Made by a program: the position numbers and the translations under genes. A stretch of 12,723 bases of DNA from 12-FULL-44-12b sp964348525 (GTDB lineage: Bacteria > Patescibacteriota > Minisyncoccia > Phycocordibacterales > Zambryskibacteraceae), in contig CAYGCY010000011.1 in the NCBI GenBank assembly GCA_964348525.1, positions 1 to 12,723 of the forward strand, in the 5' to 3' direction. How positions within the stretch are numbered: position 1 is the first letter of the stretch; the number at the start of each line of letters is the position of its first letter. The notes beneath the pieces were generated by a model, which saw nothing but the letters and a program-made list of their open reading frames with translations, was not told the origin of the DNA and searched no databases. Positions 1 through 7,908 of this stretch are shown here, piece by piece.

Positions 1-6
1 CTCTTA

Positions 7-44
7 TACAAAGGTTCGACCTTCGCGAAGGTCGAACCTTTGTA
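7..44. repeat. Perfect 38-nt palindrome (hairpin)
   Basis: Positions 7-25 are the exact reverse complement of positions 26-44, with CGCG at the centre, so either strand can fold into a very stable hairpin. On the plus strand a T-run follows only after about 11 nt (56-61). It could therefore be a terminator or processing hairpin for a gene left of the window, or a mobile intergenic repeat. No protein is encoded here. Confidence 0.8.
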
Positions 45-46
45 AG

Positions 47-55
47 TTATCCACA
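47..55 (+). promoter_or_regulatory. DnaA-box-like 9-mer
   Basis: The 9-mer TTATCCACA matches the high-affinity DnaA box consensus TTATNCACA exactly. It lies 2 nt after the 38-nt palindrome. I saw no second box nearby, so it does not by itself indicate an origin and may be chance in AT-rich DNA. Confidence 0.3.
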
Positions 56-57
56 TT

Positions 58-82
58 TTTTCCAAGCCCTCCCCTTGGAAAA
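58..82. repeat. Hairpin repeat with CCCTCCC loop, copy 1
   Basis: A 9-bp stem (58-66 with 74-82) closes a 7-nt loop CCCTCCC. A near copy with the same TTTCCAA arm and CCCTCC loop occurs at 10830-10857, after the 5S gene. The shared stem and loop suggest a dispersed intergenic element of this genome. Confidence 0.6.
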
Positions 83-86
83 TTTT

Positions 87-122
87 GCAAACAAATAGGC
101 CCCGCACGAACGTGCGGGGCCT
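87..122 (-). terminator. Intrinsic terminator of the 144-aa gene
   Basis: A GC-rich inverted repeat (97-108 with 111-122, about 11-12 bp) lies 25 nt past the stop codon of the minus-strand gene ending at 148. Read on the minus strand, it is followed by TATTTGTTTG. This is a classic rho-independent terminator. Confidence 0.85.
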
Positions 123-147
123 GAGACTACAAGGCGGAGAAAAAATG

Positions 148-582
148 CTACACGTGTACACCTAAAAACGGTTCCAGCTTTCCCTCAAGATGTGGACATA
201 GCTGTATCATTCCACGTATGAAGGACGCGAGATTCTGGTGAACTCGACGGACGTGGCAAAGAGCGAGATCTGGATTGCCTCCAAAAGAGTCCAAAATCTC
301 AAAACAATCATCCCAGTCAACCATGCTACTACCGGCAGAGTAGAGAACGCTCCATTCGTAATCTACAGTACTGCCCAAAACCAATCCGCGATCGAGGAGC
401 CAAGAATCCCGCTCAATACTGAAATTCTTGGCGACAGTGAATCGGTCTAGGCCTCTCGGGAATAGTTTAAACACATCGTTCCCAACAATGCCCATGATGG
501 TCGAAACGACCAGCTTTATCTCCTTGCGCATGCGTTCGATTTCGCCGATTCCTCTGATGAGGTCCTGCGCAATATTCGCCAT
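148..582 (-). CDS. Hypothetical protein, 144 aa
   Basis: I do not recognise a family. The start is ATG at 582, with a strong ribosome binding site (GGGGAGGAG, 6 nt upstream), and the stop is TAG. The protein has no signal peptide or membrane helix. It begins with a charged, probably helical segment (residues 1-30, IGEIERMRKEIK), followed by a mixed region with several Trp (SWLL, YEWS, DWDD) and Cys93, Cys109 and Cys128. The gene is a single-gene unit, with a consensus-like promoter at 671-699 and its own terminator at 97-122. Its codons look more GC-rich than those of the neighbouring secF and secD genes. That fits an acquired or differently constrained gene, but this is inference. The promoter, binding site and terminator make a real gene likely. 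Confidence 0.8.
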   Translation of the reverse strand: MANIAQDLIRGIGEIERMRKEIKLVVSTIMGIVGNDVFKLFPRGLDRFTVAKNFSIERDSWLLDRGLVLGSTVDYEWSVLYSAGSSMVDWDDCFEILDSFGGNPDLALCHVRRVHQNLASFIRGMIQLCPHLEGKLEPFLGVHV

Positions 583-664
583 TCCAATCTCCTCCCCATT
601 CCTAGGGTAGCCCGTCTGGGCCTTACAATGAGGATTCCTCCTCGGTTTTACTACAAGGTACTAC
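583..664 (-). promoter_or_regulatory. Leader of the 144-aa gene
   Basis: This is the predicted 5' untranslated leader of about 82 nt. It holds two short inverted repeats (GAGGA/TCCTC near 631-641 and GCCC/GGGC near 609-620) and the ribosome binding site next to the ATG. The repeats are too small to name as a riboswitch. Confidence 0.35.
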
Positions 665-670
665 AATCGC

Positions 671-699
671 ATAATCTAACTATGCACGACCCATGTCAA
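671..699 (-). promoter_or_regulatory. Sigma70-type promoter for the 144-aa gene
   Basis: On the minus strand there is a perfect -35 box TTGACA (694-699), a 17-nt spacer and a -10 box GATTAT (671-676, 4 of 6 matches). Transcription should start near 664. The promoter lies just after the secF stop codon, and no terminator is visible between them, so read-through from the secDF operon is also possible. Confidence 0.7.
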
Positions 700-720
700 G
701 GATTTCGCAATATCAAAAGG

Positions 721-1623
721 CTATCTGTTATCTGATTTTCCTGCAAACACAATCAGGAGTGGCGAGGCAAGACATATTGAAGAATAAGTTCCAATAATTA
801 CTCCAAACAAAAGTACCAAAGCAAAATTGGCGGTAATGGAGGGGCCCCAAATTACAAGCGCCAAAAGTGTTAGAAATATAGTAAGAGAAGTATTGATAGA
901 ACGCCCCATGGTTTCGCGGATTGACTTGCCTACTGTTTCTACAAAGTCTTCCCTATTGTGTCTTTCTTCATTGGTCCTTAATCTCTCACGAACACGATCA
1001 AACACTACAATAGTGTCATGCACCGAGTAACCTAGAATTGCCAAAACAGCGGACACAAAAAGTAAGTCAACTTCAGCCCCGCGTGTTATTGAGAGCGCTG
1101 TGTAAAAACCCACAGAAATTAAAACGTCATGGGCCAAGGCAATAATTGTTGCCATGCCATATTTCCATGAAGCTACTGGTTTTGAAACTTTTCTAAAAGC
1201 AAAGGTTATGAAAAGGACTATAGCGATGATCGCCCACAACACTCCGTAAACAGCTTTTCTAGTGAGAGACGAGCCGATAGACGGACCGATTGTGGTAGCC
1301 CTTACTATAGAAATTTCTTCAGCTAAATCTGTTTGAACTTTATTGAGAATCACCTGCTTTTCTTCTTCAGTAAGAGTTTTTGCTCTTATTGATATTCCCC
1401 TTTCACCTGAAAGCCTAATGGAAGCATCTTCTGCGGGGGTGCCAATAACAGCCTGTTTTACTGAATCAATAGATATGCCGTTTGGTGCGGTTATTTCCAA
1501 AAGAGAGCCCCCAGTAAAATCAATGCCGATACGTGGAGGATGCACAAAAAGCAAGATAATGGCTACCAGAGACAAAACCCCAGAGAGTGCAAAAAATAAT
1601 TTTCTTTGTTTGGCTATAAACAT
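721..1623 (-). CDS. secF: Protein translocase subunit SecF
   Basis: SecF works with SecD in the inner membrane and uses the proton motive force to help pull exported proteins through SecYEG. In this 300-aa form the first membrane helix is followed by the family motif GIDFTGGSLLEI (residues 33-44). A periplasmic domain follows, then a five-helix C-terminal bundle with the signature LGYSVHDTIVVFDRVRERL; its Asp (residue 203) is in the conserved proton-path region. The start was chosen at ATG 1623, 1 nt after the secD stop. The same TAATATG junction joins the epimerase gene to secD, and SecF proteins usually begin close to an MFI..RK sequence as here. A GTG at 1647 would add eight residues, overlap secD by 23 nt, and has only a weak AGGG binding site. 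Last gene of the operon. Confidence 0.96.
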   Translation of the reverse strand: MFIAKQRKLFFALSGVLSLVAIILLFVHPPRIGIDFTGGSLLEITAPNGISIDSVKQAVIGTPAEDASIRLSGERGISIRAKTLTEEEKQVILNKVQTDLAEEISIVRATTIGPSIGSSLTRKAVYGVLWAIIAIVLFITFAFRKVSKPVASWKYGMATIIALAHDVLISVGFYTALSITRGAEVDLLFVSAVLAILGYSVHDTIVVFDRVRERLRTNEERHNREDFVETVGKSIRETMGRSINTSLTIFLTLLALVIWGPSITANFALVLLFGVIIGTYSSICLASPLLIVFAGKSDNR

Positions 1624-1624
1624 A

Positions 1625-2986
1625 TTAGTTTTGTTTTTTCGAACCACTATTAAACCCTGCCGAAAATAAAAATCTTGCTATTTTCCCATCCACTACAGGC
1701 ACTATGGCAAACAAAAGCGTCCTCGATAGAGTGAGTGCGGTAAACATAGAAACAGCAACCCCTAGACCGAATGTGAGAGCAAAACCTTTTATTGCTGAAG
1801 TACCAACCCAAAAAAGAATGACCGCTGTAATCATGGAGGCAATATTTGAATCACGAATAGAAAGCCATGCACGATGAAAACCTTCGTGTAGTGCATCAAA
1901 AATACTTCTTCCTTTAGCAAGCTCCTCTTTTGTTCTTTCAAAAATGAGCACATTGGCATCAACCGCCATACCGATAGAGAGAATAAATCCTGCTATACCA
2001 GCCGAGGTGAGTGTAACTGGAATGAGCTTAAACAGCAAAAGTGAAATGACTATATAAATAGAAAGGGCGATGGATGCTACGGCCCCCGGAAGTCTGTACC
2101 AAAGTATCAAAAACAGCATCACTATAGCGGTGCCCAAAAGGCCCGCCTTTAGACCGCTCTCCAAAGCCCCTGCGCCAAGAGTTGGTCCTATGGTTTGAGT
2201 ACCAATAAGTTCTATTGGTAAGGGTAAAGCGCCATAGTTTAGATTCTGTGCCATTTTTTTGGCTTGGGGAATACTGTATTGCCCTGTCAAAACGGCTTGA
2301 CCATTTGGTATTTCACTTTCAATCATGGGCACCGAAACTATTTGCCCGTCTAAAACTATGGCCAGATAATTACCCACATTTTTAGATGTAAAATTTTTCA
2401 AAATTTTTGAACCCTCGCTGTTGAAAGTTACTCCAACCATTGGCTGATTGCCTGCTTGTCTAAATTCTACTTGAGCTCTTGTAAGATACTGCCCCGTCAA
2501 ACCGCTTGGATAAAAGTACTTAGCAAAATCAGAAATATTTTGACCTTCGAGTGATACAACAGAGCTGGCTAATTCACCTATGGTTTCTTTATTGGCTACA
2601 TAAAAATCAAGAGTGGGAGTTTCGCCTAATCTTTTTATTGCTTCATTTATATCGGTAACTCCCGGAAGCTCTACCAAAAGTCTGTCCTCACTTCCCGTTA
2701 TGGTTTTGGCGGACTCAAGCTGAACCACGGGCTCCCCCACCCCAAAAATATTTACTCTTTTTTCAATAACGTCTCGAAGAACTTCAAGAGCAGATGACAC
2801 ATCTTTATCCCCCAAATTTTCTGTATGAGCTTTGTATGTAAGCTCGGTTCCTCCCACCAAATCAAGCCCCAAAGAAAAAGGGATTTTTTTAGAAAGAGTT
2901 GTTTCCGGTTTTTCGGATTGTACCAAAACAAAGGCAAGAGATAATGCCACAATGAGAGATAAGACCGCTAATATTCTGTACTTCAT
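1625..2986 (-). CDS. secD: Protein translocase subunit SecD
   Basis: SecD is the partner of SecF in the SecYEG accessory complex. The 453-aa protein has an N-terminal membrane helix (about 4-24) and the motif LGLDLVGGTELTY (39-51). A large extracytoplasmic domain follows (about 60-250), then the conserved ALPLPIELIGTQTIGPTLGA stretch (253-272) and a C-terminal helix bundle with GMAVDANVLIFERTKEEL (339-356), where Asp343 is the conserved acidic residue. The length is short compared with E. coli SecD (about 615 aa) but usual for forms lacking the extra periplasmic part. The ATG lies 1 nt after the stop of the upstream epimerase gene, and no good Shine-Dalgarno is visible, so translational coupling is likely. 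Confidence 0.97.
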   Translation of the reverse strand: MKYRILAVLSLIVALSLAFVLVQSEKPETTLSKKIPFSLGLDLVGGTELTYKAHTENLGDKDVSSALEVLRDVIEKRVNIFGVGEPVVQLESAKTITGSEDRLLVELPGVTDINEAIKRLGETPTLDFYVANKETIGELASSVVSLEGQNISDFAKYFYPSGLTGQYLTRAQVEFRQAGNQPMVGVTFNSEGSKILKNFTSKNVGNYLAIVLDGQIVSVPMIESEIPNGQAVLTGQYSIPQAKKMAQNLNYGALPLPIELIGTQTIGPTLGAGALESGLKAGLLGTAIVMLFLILWYRLPGAVASIALSIYIVISLLLFKLIPVTLTSAGIAGFILSIGMAVDANVLIFERTKEELAKGRSIFDALHEGFHRAWLSIRDSNIASMITAVILFWVGTSAIKGFALTFGLGVAVSMFTALTLSRTLLFAIVPVVDGKIARFLFSAGFNSGSKKQN

Positions 2987-2987
2987 A

Positions 2988-4088
2988 TTATTTTTTTTCT
3001 GGAGATACCAGTGTTTTTATAAAAGTCTCGAATCGCCCCTTAAGGTTCGTGAAAGCTTCTAAAGATTTATATTTGTATTTATATCCTTTAATCCTAATTA
3101 TCTTTGACCCATCTACCAAGATAGGATAAGAGTACCAACGCCAAGACCCAGAGGATGTCGGAATCTTACCAAAAGAAATATACCACGCAAAGAAAAAAGC
3201 TATTGAAATAAGTCGAGGAGCAATTCTGAAGGTTTTTTTACCTACAGCTCCGGCCATTTCTTTGGCATTTACAAATTTCCCTGGAGGACACAGGTTGAAC
3301 ACTTCAAACGTGCCAGTCTCCCCAGAATCAAGTGCGAGAAGTGTCACGATATCAGTCACATCGTCCTCGTGCACATATTGTCTTGCCCAATTTTTTGTAG
3401 CCGGCACCCAAGCCACCAACCAAGAGGCAAGTTTTTCAAAAAATGACGCGTCCATCAAGTCCCCCGACAAAACCGACTGCAAACCAAATCGAATGTGCAT
3501 TTTTCTGCCTCGCGGGCCAGTAATAGCAACTGGTCTTACAACGTACACAGAAACTTTGCTACCATCAGCTCTTGCATAAGTGAGTTCTTCTTTTAATACT
3601 TCTTCTGACACTCTTTTTTCTTCTGCATAAGCATACTTTGTTTTCTTTAATGGCTCATTTTCCACGAAAAAGTGGTCCAAACTGTTTGATTTGTCCGCTC
3701 CATAAGAAGCAACTGTTGAAAAATGAACCAGCCTGCGGACCGATGGCATCTCAAAAGCTAATTCAAAAATATGCTGAGAGCCTATTATGTTCCACCTCCA
3801 CTGCTTTAATCGCTCTTTTTTCCCGAAAAGGGTTCTAATCTGCCAAGCAGAGTGCACTACTACTGTGGGTTTTAGTTCCCTTACCTCTTCCTCCCAAAAA
3901 TTGTCTACCGTATTCCCCTGAATATATTTAATTTTTGGATTGCCTTTCAAGAGATCTGGGATTGGCTCTCTGTCGAGAACAATAATAAGAGATACATCTA
4001 GTCTTTGAGACCACTCATACGCGAGCATGGCGCCCACATATCCGGCTCCGCCAGTAATAAAAATAATTTCTTTTTTATCTTCCTGCAT
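2988..4088 (-). CDS. NAD-dependent epimerase/dehydratase (extended SDR)
   Basis: This 366-aa enzyme belongs to the extended short-chain dehydrogenase/reductase family, which modifies nucleotide sugars or other NAD-linked substrates. Visible are the dinucleotide-binding motif TGGAGYVG (residues 12-19), an acidic residue ending the second strand (Asp39), the active-site Ser/Thr in HFSTVASYG (122-130), and the YxxxK pair Tyr154/Lys158. The C-terminal substrate-binding part is less conserved, so the exact reaction cannot be told; a nucleotide-sugar epimerase or dehydratase is inferred from its neighbour. It lies 14 nt after the phosphoglycosyl transferase gene and 1 nt before secD, clearly in one operon. 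There is no signal peptide, so it is probably cytoplasmic. Confidence 0.9.
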   Translation of the reverse strand: MQEDKKEIIFITGGAGYVGAMLAYEWSQRLDVSLIIVLDREPIPDLLKGNPKIKYIQGNTVDNFWEEEVRELKPTVVVHSAWQIRTLFGKKERLKQWRWNIIGSQHIFELAFEMPSVRRLVHFSTVASYGADKSNSLDHFFVENEPLKKTKYAYAEEKRVSEEVLKEELTYARADGSKVSVYVVRPVAITGPRGRKMHIRFGLQSVLSGDLMDASFFEKLASWLVAWVPATKNWARQYVHEDDVTDIVTLLALDSGETGTFEVFNLCPPGKFVNAKEMAGAVGKKTFRIAPRLISIAFFFAWYISFGKIPTSSGSWRWYSYPILVDGSKIIRIKGYKYKYKSLEAFTNLKGRFETFIKTLVSPEKK

Positions 4089-4102
4089 AGTAATTTTTGT
4101 TT

Positions 4103-5449
4103 TTACATCCCGCCCCTAGAAAGCAGAGTCTTCAATGTGCGCAGAGCAATCTTTATATCTAAAAGAAATGATCTGTTCTTTACATAATACAGGTCGTAGG
4201 CAAGCCTTTCTCTTGTTTCTTCCACTGACTTAGGCTGAACATCTTGGTTTATTTGTGCCCACCCAGAAAGCCCTGGCTTCACAATATTTCGCACAGTGTA
4301 ATAAGGAATTTCTTTTGCGAGCTTAAGCCCGAGGTCATAAATATCCGGACGAGGACCTATGAGAGAAATATCTCCTTTGAACACATTGAAGAGCTGAGGC
4401 AATTCATCTATACGAGATTTTCTTAAAAATTTTCCGACAGATGTGTGTCTGGAATCGTTAGGGCCTGTGTGCCACTTTCCTCCATCAGAACCTGTCATGG
4501 ACCTAAACTTGTAGAGCTTAACTATTCCATTGTTTTGCCCCACTCTGTCTTGAGTAATGAACACATCACCTCCATCCTCTATTTTTATTGCCAAAGCAAC
4601 AAAAATATAAAAAGGGAGAGTGAGAACACCAAGCACTAAAGAAACCACCATGTCCATTACCCGCTTTGCGCCGTCATAGTATTTTTTTTCAGTAGATGAA
4701 AGATTTTCCATAAACCATGTGAAGCGAAGAAGGGACAGCGGAACCCTGTCAAATATCTCTTCATACAATTTGTGCATGTCTATAAAACGTACTTTGGAAA
4801 AAATAAAATTGTACAAATGCGGAACAAAAGGTTTTACCTTGTCGTCAGATAGATTGAGCACCACCAAGGAAATAGAGTCGGAATAAATCCTCTCTACTAC
4901 ATCATGCTGGAAATCAATATTACCCTCTTTAGACAAATCAATATCAGATACAAATTTGATGTCATATCTATCGTTGCCATTTATTTCGTTGTAAAGTTCG
5001 CGCATTTCTTCCCCTGAACCAATAATGAGCGCAGTTTTTTTGCCCTTCTTACCTGTGATATAAGAAACCCCGTATATTCGCCACAAGACCAAAAGACCGG
5101 TAGAGATAATGAGATAAATGAAAAGGTTGGTTTTTGGTGTGATAACAAAAGAAGGGATCAAATAGAAAAAGAGTACGGCAATAAACGCATTGGCTATTTG
5201 AGCATTAAGGACCGTGTAAGGGATTTTTGATTTGAGTATAAGGGTATGCTTTTCATAAAGACCAGCAATAAAAAATACCACCGTACCAACTAGTATAAGA
5301 AAAGAAAAAGGAAGAATGTGGAGATTCCACACCTCGCTTGTTAACTCATGCCGATAATTTAGATTCAGGGCTGCCCAAAGGGCAAAATAGGAGATCAGTA
5401 AATCTCCTATAAAAAGCACTAGACCCTCCCTGCGTGAAGACAGAGACAT
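4103..5449 (-). CDS. Polyprenyl-phosphate phosphoglycosyl transferase (WbaP/EpsL type sugar transferase)
   Basis: This enzyme transfers a sugar-1-phosphate from a nucleotide sugar to a polyprenyl phosphate lipid in the membrane, the first step of exopolysaccharide or surface glycan assembly. The 448-aa protein has four N-terminal membrane helices (about 10-28, 47-65, 85-103, 108-127), a Rossmann-like middle domain starting at KKTALIIGSGEE (137-148), and the catalytic bacterial sugar transferase domain from about 260. That domain shows the re-entrant helix KRVMDMVVSLVLGVLTLPF, KLYKFRSM (311-318), the catalytic Asp-Glu pair in RIDELPQL (D348, E349), LIGPRPD (363-369) and KPGLSGWAQIN (391-401). 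It is the first gene of the secDF operon, and no clear Shine-Dalgarno precedes the ATG. The sugar specificity is unknown. Confidence 0.95.
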   Translation of the reverse strand: MSLSSRREGLVLFIGDLLISYFALWAALNLNYRHELTSEVWNLHILPFSFLILVGTVVFFIAGLYEKHTLILKSKIPYTVLNAQIANAFIAVLFFYLIPSFVITPKTNLFIYLIISTGLLVLWRIYGVSYITGKKGKKTALIIGSGEEMRELYNEINGNDRYDIKFVSDIDLSKEGNIDFQHDVVERIYSDSISLVVLNLSDDKVKPFVPHLYNFIFSKVRFIDMHKLYEEIFDRVPLSLLRFTWFMENLSSTEKKYYDGAKRVMDMVVSLVLGVLTLPFYIFVALAIKIEDGGDVFITQDRVGQNNGIVKLYKFRSMTGSDGGKWHTGPNDSRHTSVGKFLRKSRIDELPQLFNVFKGDISLIGPRPDIYDLGLKLAKEIPYYTVRNIVKPGLSGWAQINQDVQPKSVEETRERLAYDLYYVKNRSFLLDIKIALRTLKTLLSRGGM

Positions 5450-5542
5450 ATTTGTGTAGTGGCTATCCTACTCAACCATAGGCTTTTTGCAACCAATAAA
5501 ATCCCTGAAATATGGCCTATTTTCGTGTATTATGGGGTCCAA
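5450..5542. promoter_or_regulatory. Divergent control region
   Basis: These 93 nt separate the phosphoglycosyl transferase gene (minus) and the glycosyltransferase gene (plus), so they should hold promoters for both. Only weak candidates are seen. On the minus strand there is a TTGCAA with a TAGGAT about 16 nt later. On the plus strand there is TATTAT at 5528-5533, very close to the glycosyltransferase ATG, which would give an almost leaderless transcript. Neither is convincing. Confidence 0.35.
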
Positions 5543-6736
5543 ATGGCCTCTGAAAGCCCCAAAATGCCTTTAAAAGAGGGGTCTAAAAAGATCCTGTATC
5601 TCATAACCAAAAGCAACTTTGGGGGTGCCCAGAGGTATGTTTTTGATTTGGCCCTTGAGGCAAAAAATAGGGGGGTTGATGTGGTAGTGGCCTTGGGCGG
5701 ACAAGGGGCTTTAAAGGAAAAGCTGGATGAAAGGGGCATAAGAACTTTAGTGCTCAAAAATTTGGAGAGAGATGTGAAATGGATAAAAGACCCCACATCT
5801 ACTCTGTCCCAAATATTAAAAATCCTTTACAAAGAACAGCCAGATATAGTTCACCTAAATAGCGCTAAGGCTGGAGGTATAGGGGCCTTTGCTGTACGCC
5901 TCATTAATTTATATTCATTTTTCACTAGGAAAAAGCATGGGATGGTGTCCGTGTTCACGGCACACGGTTTTGCTTTTAATGAAAATAGAGGCCCTGTTCA
6001 AAAAATAATAATAGTGTTTGCTACTTGGCTAACCATGGCATTGACGGACCAAATCATAGCAGTAGGAGAGGCGGTAAAATCTAGGGTAGAAAACTGGCCA
6101 TTAATTGGCGAAAAAATTATAGTGATTCCTAACGGCGTTTCAGAACACGCTTATCTAGACCGTAGCGAAGCACGAAAATTTTTGGCTCCAAACGCGAAAG
6201 GCAGGCCCATATGGATAGGCACAATGGCAGAACTTCATCACATAAAAGGCCTATCGTATGCGATACGGGCGATGAAATCTGTATCACAAAAATATGAAAT
6301 CGTGTTTGTGATTATGGGCGAAGGAGAAGAAAGGACACAGCTTGAATCTTTGATAAAAGCGGAGGGTTTGGAAGGAAAAGTAATACTAAAGGGATACGTA
6401 GAAAATGCCCCGACCTATTTAAAAGCTTTTGATATTTTTACTCTTACTTCTATATCAGAGGCAATGCCTCTTTCTCTTCTTGAAGCTGGAATGGCGAGCC
6501 TTCCTGTAATCGCTACAAATGTTGGCGGTGTTGGGGAGGTAGTAGAAAATGAAAAAACTGGACTGCTTATTGAACCAAGAAACATCATAGGAATTTTTAG
6601 ATCTCTTGAAAGACTCATTGAAGATAAAACATTTAGAGGAAAATTGGGCAAAAACATACAAGAAAAAGTGAAGACAGAATTTAGTAAAGAAAATATGTTG
6701 AGAAAAACTTTCGCTTTCTACGAAGCCAATACATAG
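5543..6736 (+). CDS. GT4-family glycosyltransferase
   Basis: A GT-B fold glycosyltransferase that transfers sugars from activated donors, probably onto a lipid-linked or surface glycan. The 397-aa protein shows the N-terminal SNFGGAQRYVFDLA (24-37), where acceptor and donor domains meet. The C-terminal donor domain has IPNGV (195-199), IGTMAELHHIKG (225-236), VIMGEGEE (256-263) and the E-x7-E motif SEAMPLSLLE (E306, E314), all typical of GT4. The start was put at ATG 5543, preceded by GGGG 6 nt upstream, because homology-like sequence begins just after it. A GTG at 5459 would add 28 unlike residues and has no binding site. The stop overlaps the 3' end of rodA by 19 nt on the other strand. It diverges from the phosphoglycosyl transferase gene, so the two probably serve one glycan pathway. 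Confidence 0.94.
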   Translation: MASESPKMPLKEGSKKILYLITKSNFGGAQRYVFDLALEAKNRGVDVVVALGGQGALKEKLDERGIRTLVLKNLERDVKWIKDPTSTLSQILKILYKEQPDIVHLNSAKAGGIGAFAVRLINLYSFFTRKKHGMVSVFTAHGFAFNENRGPVQKIIIVFATWLTMALTDQIIAVGEAVKSRVENWPLIGEKIIVIPNGVSEHAYLDRSEARKFLAPNAKGRPIWIGTMAELHHIKGLSYAIRAMKSVSQKYEIVFVIMGEGEERTQLESLIKAEGLEGKVILKGYVENAPTYLKAFDIFTLTSISEAMPLSLLEAGMASLPVIATNVGGVGEVVENEKTGLLIEPRNIIGIFRSLERLIEDKTFRGKLGKNIQEKVKTEFSKENMLRKTFAFYEANT

Positions 6737-7899
6737 CTATCATCCGGATTTAGCTTTCCCCTGTGAGTAGCCCTGCTGAAAGTGGCTTGAGACATTACTA
6801 TCCCTAACGCAGCAAACTCTGTAAGCAAGTGCGAACCACCATAGCTCGCAAACGGCATGGGCGTACCTGTTACAGGCAAAAGCCCTATGTTCATTCCAAT
6901 ATGAATACCCGCATGGATAAATAAAAATATACAAACACCAAGCGAAAATAGAGCTTCAAAGTTGGTCGCCGCTCTATAAGAGTGAATTCCCACTCGCCAG
7001 AGCACCATTCCAAATAAGCCTATAAAAATTACTGACCCCACCAAGCCCCACTCTTCTGCAAATGCAGCAAAAATAAAATCGGTCTGATATTCAGGAAGAT
7101 ATTTGAGCTTGCTCTGCGTTCCATAGCCCACTCCTTTTCCTAAAATTTGTCCGGAGCCTACTGCTATAACTGATTGAAAAGCGTTGTACCCCGCTCCCCT
7201 AATATCTGATGTTGGATGAAGGAAAGTGATAATTCTTTGTTTTTGATACGGCTTGAATACCAAACCCCACAGCATCGCAAAAACTACTGCGGACATCAGA
7301 AACACCACCAAAATATGACGCTTGGATATGCCTGAGACGAAAAGCATACCCGCCCATATTCCGAAAAGTATTATGGTGGCTCCAAAATCTGGCTGAATAA
7401 GCACTAAGACTGCTAGTATCCCAGTGTAAACACCAGAAACCACTATATGGCTAAAGTTTTTTATGGCGATGTGGCGACGAGCAAAATATTTTGCCAGTAA
7501 AATGATTAGCGCGAGTTTTGCAGGATCAGACGGCTGAAAAGAAAATATACCGAAAGAAAACCAGCTTTGTGCGCCCTTTGAGACACTTCCAATTGCAAAC
7601 AATAAAACTAAGAGCCCCACAACCAAAGAGTAGATTACCATCACAACGCTCGTTCTACGCAAAAATCTCCAATCAATGATAGAGGCAATCACACATACAA
7701 AAAGCGCTATTGGAATCCAAATAACCTGTCTATCAAAATACTTGAGCTCATCATTCAGAGCGTGCATAGTGATAAGCCCAAACAAAGAAAGCGCGAGAGC
7801 AGAACCTAGAAGCCACCAATCTATATTAGAAAAAACACGCTTTACTGTGGAGGCAAGGCCCTTATCTCGAGCGTTTGTTATTGTATTTAAGAAAACCAT
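6718..7899 (-). CDS. rodA: Rod shape-determining protein RodA (SEDS peptidoglycan polymerase)
   Basis: RodA is the SEDS-family peptidoglycan glycosyltransferase that polymerises lipid II for side-wall growth together with a class B penicillin-binding protein. The 393-aa protein has about ten membrane helices. Family marks are FQPSDPAKLAL (121-131), IQPDFGATIIL (168-178), VGSGQILGKGVGYGTQSKLK (247-266), LPEYQTDFIFAAFAEEWGLVG (268-288) and PMPFASYGGSHLL (347-359). Asp274 aligns with the essential Asp of E. coli RodA. RodA is preferred over FtsW because of the YQTDFIFA and SKGAQSWF segments. The ATG has a GGGAAGAG binding site. It lies 9 nt after the vWA gene and is the last gene of the truB operon. 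Confidence 0.94.
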   Translation of the reverse strand: MVFLNTITNARDKGLASTVKRVFSNIDWWLLGSALALSLFGLITMHALNDELKYFDRQVIWIPIALFVCVIASIIDWRFLRRTSVVMVIYSLVVGLLVLLFAIGSVSKGAQSWFSFGIFSFQPSDPAKLALIILLAKYFARRHIAIKNFSHIVVSGVYTGILAVLVLIQPDFGATIILFGIWAGMLFVSGISKRHILVVFLMSAVVFAMLWGLVFKPYQKQRIITFLHPTSDIRGAGYNAFQSVIAVGSGQILGKGVGYGTQSKLKYLPEYQTDFIFAAFAEEWGLVGSVIFIGLFGMVLWRVGIHSYRAATNFEALFSLGVCIFLFIHAGIHIGMNIGLLPVTGTPMPFASYGGSHLLTEFAALGIVMSQATFSRATHRGKLNPDDSYVLAS

Positions 7900-7908
7900 A
7901 TCTCTTCC

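Noticed and set aside
7..122. CRISPR array from repeated hairpins
   Set aside because: The three hairpins differ in sequence and have no regular spacer pattern.
5459..5542. Longer glycosyltransferase form from GTG 5459
   Set aside because: The extra 28 residues do not resemble the family, and no ribosome binding site precedes the GTG; ATG 5543 fits better.
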